Both the position numbers and the translations under genes were made by a program. A DNA stretch of 36,100 nt from an uncultured Clostridia bacterium (GTDB lineage Bacteria > Bacillota > Clostridia > Christensenellales > CAG-917), in assembly GCA_947165815.1 (NCBI GenBank), contig CAMVBZ010000004.1, positions 1 to 36,100 on the forward strand. The letters are read 5' to 3'. Under the pieces are notes generated by a model. It saw only the letters and a list, made by a program, of their open reading frames with translations, searched no databases and had not been told where the DNA came from. This document shows positions 33,148 through 36,100 of this stretch, in pieces; position 1 is the first letter of the stretch, and every line of letters begins with the position of its first letter.

Positions 33148-33174
33148 TTAGCAGAAGCAATATGAGAGTGCTAA
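33148..33174. promoter_or_regulatory. CIRCE element (HrcA operator), left arm degenerate
   Basis: The right arm GAGTGCTAA (33166-33174) matches the CIRCE consensus exactly, the spacing is the standard 9 nt, and the left arm TTAGCAgaa (33148-33156) keeps six of nine bases. HrcA represses heat-shock genes from such sites in Firmicutes. Two further TGCTAA half-sites follow at 23-nt steps (33192-33197 and 33215-33220). Confidence 0.75.
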
Positions 33175-33245
33175 CAAATAATAAAAAAGATTGCTAACAA
33201 ACAAATCGAAATATTGCTAAATAAATATCAAAAGGAGATAATACT

Positions 33246-33659
33246 ATGAAAAACTATATGATGAGAAATGTAAACGATAGTCCGGATGCAATGTTCCAAA
33301 ATGTCTATGATAAAATTTTTAGTCCTATCTTCTATGATGAAAATCGTTCATGGATGAAGACAGATGTTAAAGAAACAGATGATCAATACATTATGGAAAT
33401 AGAACTTCCAGGATTCAAAAAGGAAAATATTGCAATAGACTATGAAGATGGTTATGTAACAATTAATGCAAGTAGAGAATCTAAGGATTCAAATGACAAA
33501 TTTATTTGCAAAGAAAGATGTGTAAAATGCTCTAGAAGTTATTATGTAGGCTACATAGATTCTAGTGAGATTAAAGCTTCATATGAAGATGGAATATTGA
33601 AACTTGAAGTCCCAAAAGAAAACCCTAACAGTAATAAGAAGGGTATTCAAATAAACTAA
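33246..33659 (+). CDS. Small heat-shock protein Hsp20
   Basis: 137 residues. An alpha-crystallin domain spans about residues 36-130 (IELPGFKKENIAIDYEDGYVTI, then GILKLEVPKE). It is an ATP-independent holdase that binds unfolding proteins as oligomers. The C-terminal extension is short and has an IQI motif for oligomer contacts. Residues 88-95 read CKERCVKC, a C-x3-C-x2-C cluster that is unusual at this place and could respond to oxidation or bind metal. The SD AAGGAG at 33232-33237 supports the start. Expression is likely under HrcA. Confidence 0.92.
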   Translation: MKNYMMRNVNDSPDAMFQNVYDKIFSPIFYDENRSWMKTDVKETDDQYIMEIELPGFKKENIAIDYEDGYVTINASRESKDSNDKFICKERCVKCSRSYYVGYIDSSEIKASYEDGILKLEVPKENPNSNKKGIQIN

Positions 33660-33702
33660 TCTAGGTCTTCATAATTCTCCCTTAAATAAGACCATTTTGT
33701 TT

Positions 33703-33735
33703 GGCACCGGCAGCGATTTGTCGGTGTCTTTCTTT
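33703..33735 (+). terminator. Terminator of hsp20
   Basis: GGCACCGGCA (33703-33712) pairs with TGTCGGTGTC (33719-33728) with two G-U pairs and a 6-nt loop, followed by a T-rich tract (tttctttt). A weaker hairpin, GGTCTT/AAGACC (33664-33669 with 33688-33693), precedes it. Confidence 0.8.
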
Positions 33736-33737
33736 TA

Positions 33738-33766
33738 TAGACAAAAGCACTTTAAAAATATATAAT
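33738..33766 (+). promoter_or_regulatory. Promoter of mnmA
   Basis: TAGACA (33738-33743), a 17-nt spacer and TATAAT (33761-33766). The start point near 33773 supports the ATG at 33804 and excludes an earlier in-frame ATG at 33771. Confidence 0.65.
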
Positions 33767-33803
33767 CAATATGTTAAGTATTTATTGTGTAAAAAGGAAT
33801 GAT

Positions 33804-34880
33804 ATGAGTAAGACAGTTGTAGTTGGCATGAGTGGTGGAGTAGATAGCGCAGTTGCAGCATCACTTTTAAAGAACCAAGGATATGATGTGATTGGTTTAT
33901 ACATGTCAAATTGGAAAGAAACATCAGAAAATGGTGTGTGTACTGGAGAGGATGATTGGGCAGATGTTAAAAGGGTTTGCACATCCCTGGATATACCATA
34001 TTATTCCGTAGATTTTTCCAAAGAGTATTGGAACAATGTCTTTATGCATTTTGTGGAAGAATACAAAAAAGGAAGAACACCAAATCCAGATGTTCTATGC
34101 AATAGAGAGATTAAATTCGGACCATTTAAAAAATACGCAGAAGAACTCGGAGCAGACTATGTCGCAACAGGTCATTATTGTTCTATAAAGCATGAAAATG
34201 GAATCCATTATTTAATGAGAGCCAAAGATGAAAATAAAGATCAAACTTATTTTTTAAATCAGGTAAAAGAAGACCAATTATCTAATGTAATGTTTCCTCT
34301 TTCAGACATGATTAAAAACTCTGTTAGAGATTATGCAAGAGAAAATAATATCCCAGTCTCCGAAAAAAAAGATAGCACAGGTATTTGTTTTATAGGAGAA
34401 AGAGATTTTAGAGGATTCCTTGCTCAGTATATTCCAATGAAGGAAGGGGACATTGTAACAGAGGATGGCAAAGTTGTAGGAAGACACAAAGGGGTATATT
34501 TCTATACAGAAGGTCAAAGAAGAGGATTAGGGATTGGTGGAATTAAAGATGGAAATGAATCCAGATGGTTTGTTTTAAAGAAAGATGTTGAGAATAATTT
34601 ATTAATAGTTTCTCAAGGAGAAGAAGATATATTATATTCAAATACGCTTTTAACAGGTGAATTCAATTTTATTCCTAATGAACCGTCAGAGAAGGAATTT
34701 AGGTGCCTTGCGAGAATAAGACATCGCCAACCACTTCAAGAAGCAACAGCATATATTGAGAATGGTTCAGTTAGGGTGGTTTTTGACAATAAACAAAGAG
34801 CAATTGTTGAGGGTCAATACTGTGTTTTATATAAAGATCAATACTGTCTTGGTGGCGGTGTAATTGAAAAAAATCACTAA
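33804..34880 (+). CDS. mnmA: tRNA-specific 2-thiouridylase
   Basis: 358 residues from the ATG at 33804, which has AAAGGA (33793-33798) upstream. Forms the 2-thio group on U34 of tRNAs for Lys, Glu and Gln. The PP-loop SGGVDS is at residues 10-15. The two catalytic cysteines lie in NPDVLCNREIKF near 104 and in DSTGICFIGERDF near 200. ATGHYC near 128 and DQTYFLNQV near 150 are conserved. The C-terminal beta-barrel domain is present to the usual end. An earlier ATG at 33771 would precede the SD and sits at the predicted start of transcription. Confidence 0.95.
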   Translation: MSKTVVVGMSGGVDSAVAASLLKNQGYDVIGLYMSNWKETSENGVCTGEDDWADVKRVCTSLDIPYYSVDFSKEYWNNVFMHFVEEYKKGRTPNPDVLCNREIKFGPFKKYAEELGADYVATGHYCSIKHENGIHYLMRAKDENKDQTYFLNQVKEDQLSNVMFPLSDMIKNSVRDYARENNIPVSEKKDSTGICFIGERDFRGFLAQYIPMKEGDIVTEDGKVVGRHKGVYFYTEGQRRGLGIGGIKDGNESRWFVLKKDVENNLLIVSQGEEDILYSNTLLTGEFNFIPNEPSEKEFRCLARIRHRQPLQEATAYIENGSVRVVFDNKQRAIVEGQYCVLYKDQYCLGGGVIEKNH

Positions 34881-34944
34881 TTTTAAAATTTTTCAAAAAT
34901 TTTTTTAAAATTTATTTTTTTACTCTATATAATATATTAAATTG

Positions 34945-34967
34945 ACGCGCGCACGCGCATATGCGTA
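34945..34967. repeat. Alternating purine-pyrimidine island (Z-DNA-prone)
   Basis: 23 nt of unbroken purine-pyrimidine alternation, mostly CG and CA/TG steps, with a 10-nt palindrome CGCATATGCG (34956-34965), in very AT-rich DNA. It resembles the island upstream of rpsJ and shares the 9-mer ATATGCGTA. Confidence 0.6.
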
Positions 34968-35046
34968 GTTAAACCACAATATCTAGCTATAATTTTTATA
35001 AGAAATGAACAAGATATAAAAAACTTTAATTTTTTACATTTTTCAC

Positions 35047-35075
35047 TTTACACATATAAAACATAGTGATATAAT
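35047..35075 (+). promoter_or_regulatory. rRNA operon promoter P1
   Basis: TTTACA (35047-35052), a 17-nt spacer and a perfect TATAAT (35070-35075), with AT-rich DNA upstream suitable as an UP element. The transcript passes CTTGAAAATTG at 35103-35113. Confidence 0.7.
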
Positions 35076-35102
35076 TTCGTCCGGTCAGCTGTATTAGGCA
35101 GA

Positions 35103-35113
35103 CTTGAAAATTG
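35103..35113 (+). promoter_or_regulatory. BoxA-like element, copy 1
   Basis: CTTGAAAATTG after promoter P1 resembles the rRNA antitermination boxA region of Firmicutes (CTTTGAAAACT). The same 11-mer occurs again at 35222-35232. Confidence 0.45.
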
Positions 35114-35159
35114 CATAATTCATAACTATAAAAATTGTTAAAAAAGCTGAAAAAACTAT

Positions 35160-35188
35160 TTGACAAAAAAATTAGGTTATAGTATTAT
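35160..35188 (+). promoter_or_regulatory. rRNA operon promoter P2
   Basis: A perfect TTGACA (35160-35165), a 17-nt spacer and TATTAT (35183-35188). It is 113 nt downstream of P1 and about 125 nt from the mature 16S 5' end. Confidence 0.75.
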
Positions 35189-35221
35189 GTGAGAGCTGTC
35201 CCTCAAAGGATGGCAGTGAAC

Positions 35222-35232
35222 CTTGAAAATTG
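35222..35232 (+). promoter_or_regulatory. BoxA-like element, copy 2
   Basis: CTTGAAAATTG followed by AACAA, the commonest form seen before 16S rRNA in Firmicutes. Together with AGCTGT and GGCA elements it repeats the layout that follows P1, suggesting the promoter unit was duplicated. Confidence 0.5.
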
Positions 35233-35313
35233 AACAATTTTGAAAAGCGATTTTAATGTGAATTAAATCTATATTCAAATGCGTCAAAACCTTTGATAGC
35301 ATTAGTCAAGATT

Positions 35314-36100
<787 letters not shown>

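Larger units (their letters stand above)
34881..35313. other. Gene-free rRNA upstream region (about 430 nt)
   Basis: No protein gene is visible. It starts with an A/T hairpin-like stretch (34886-34908) that may end mnmA transcription. An alternating purine-pyrimidine island follows (34945-34967), then a weak promoter-like pair (TAGTTA 34966-34971, TATAAT 34988-34993), two good tandem promoters and two repeats of an antitermination-like box before 16S rRNA. Confidence 0.7.

Noticed and set aside
33771-33803. Earlier in-frame ATG for mnmA
   Set aside because: It lies at the predicted transcription start and lacks an SD; homologues begin close to the PP-loop as from 33804.
34942-34947. TTGACG as an rRNA -35 box
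   Set aside because: No -10 box lies at 16-18 nt; the two promoters further down are much better.

Overview
The window is low-GC bacterial chromosome that reads as a Firmicutes/Clostridia-type genome. The grounds are strong Shine-Dalgarno (SD) sites, zinc-binding forms of S14, S4, L36 and L24, a KOW-domain gene between map and infA, a CIRCE heat-shock element, and a 16S rRNA 5' end of clostridial appearance. I cannot name the genus from sequence alone. Nothing in it looks like a prophage, insertion sequence or CRISPR array.

Layout. (1) 1-1076: the 3' part of a secreted or surface repeat protein, apparently broken by a frameshift. (2) 1141-2217: an AEC-family transporter. (3) 2229-9489: a run of genes behind one clear promoter: an SPFH protein with three zinc ribbons, a zinc-ribbon membrane protein, a DUF1858 protein, an XRE-cupin regulator, metG, tatD, a TatD-associated radical SAM protein and rsmA. 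(4) 9619-25327: one uninterrupted S10-spc-alpha ribosomal cluster of 32 genes, rpsJ to rplQ, with secY, adk, map, a KOW protein, infA and rpoA, ending in a strong terminator. Its internal break is the 113-nt leader before rpsM. (5) 25326-27088, minus strand: a TtcA-like tRNA thiolation enzyme and class II aldolase. (6) 27235-31228: M29 aminopeptidase, gap, a small membrane protein and an iron-type alcohol dehydrogenase. (7) 31298-33070, minus strand: lipid kinase, cytidylate-kinase-like protein and tRNA-Arg(CCG). (8) 33119-34880: Hsp20 under a CIRCE site, and mnmA. (9) 34881-36100: a rich rRNA promoter region and the first 787 nt of 16S rRNA, cut by the window edge.

How it works together. Most of the window serves translation: ribosomal proteins, MetRS, IF-1, methionine aminopeptidase, RsmA (16S dimethylase), two tRNA-thiolating enzymes, a tRNA and an rRNA operon. 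Glycolysis (fba, gap) and chaperone functions sit beside it.

Most interesting signal: the leader between rpmJ and rpsM carries a 16-nt exact copy of the conserved 16S rRNA 3' end (GCGGCTGGATCACCTC, 22282-22297), including most of the anti-SD and the sequence known to be bound by the GTPase Era. The same leader can fold into a pseudoknot whose loop pairs over 9 bp with the rpsM SD. This suggests an rRNA-mimicking autoregulatory leader for the alpha operon. Other notable items are 23-nt phased TGCTAA half-sites after the CIRCE element, a perfect 10-2-10 palindrome before an SD-less small membrane protein gene, a likely leaderless ttcA mRNA, and alternating purine-pyrimidine (Z-DNA-prone) islands upstream of both the S10 operon and the rRNA operon.
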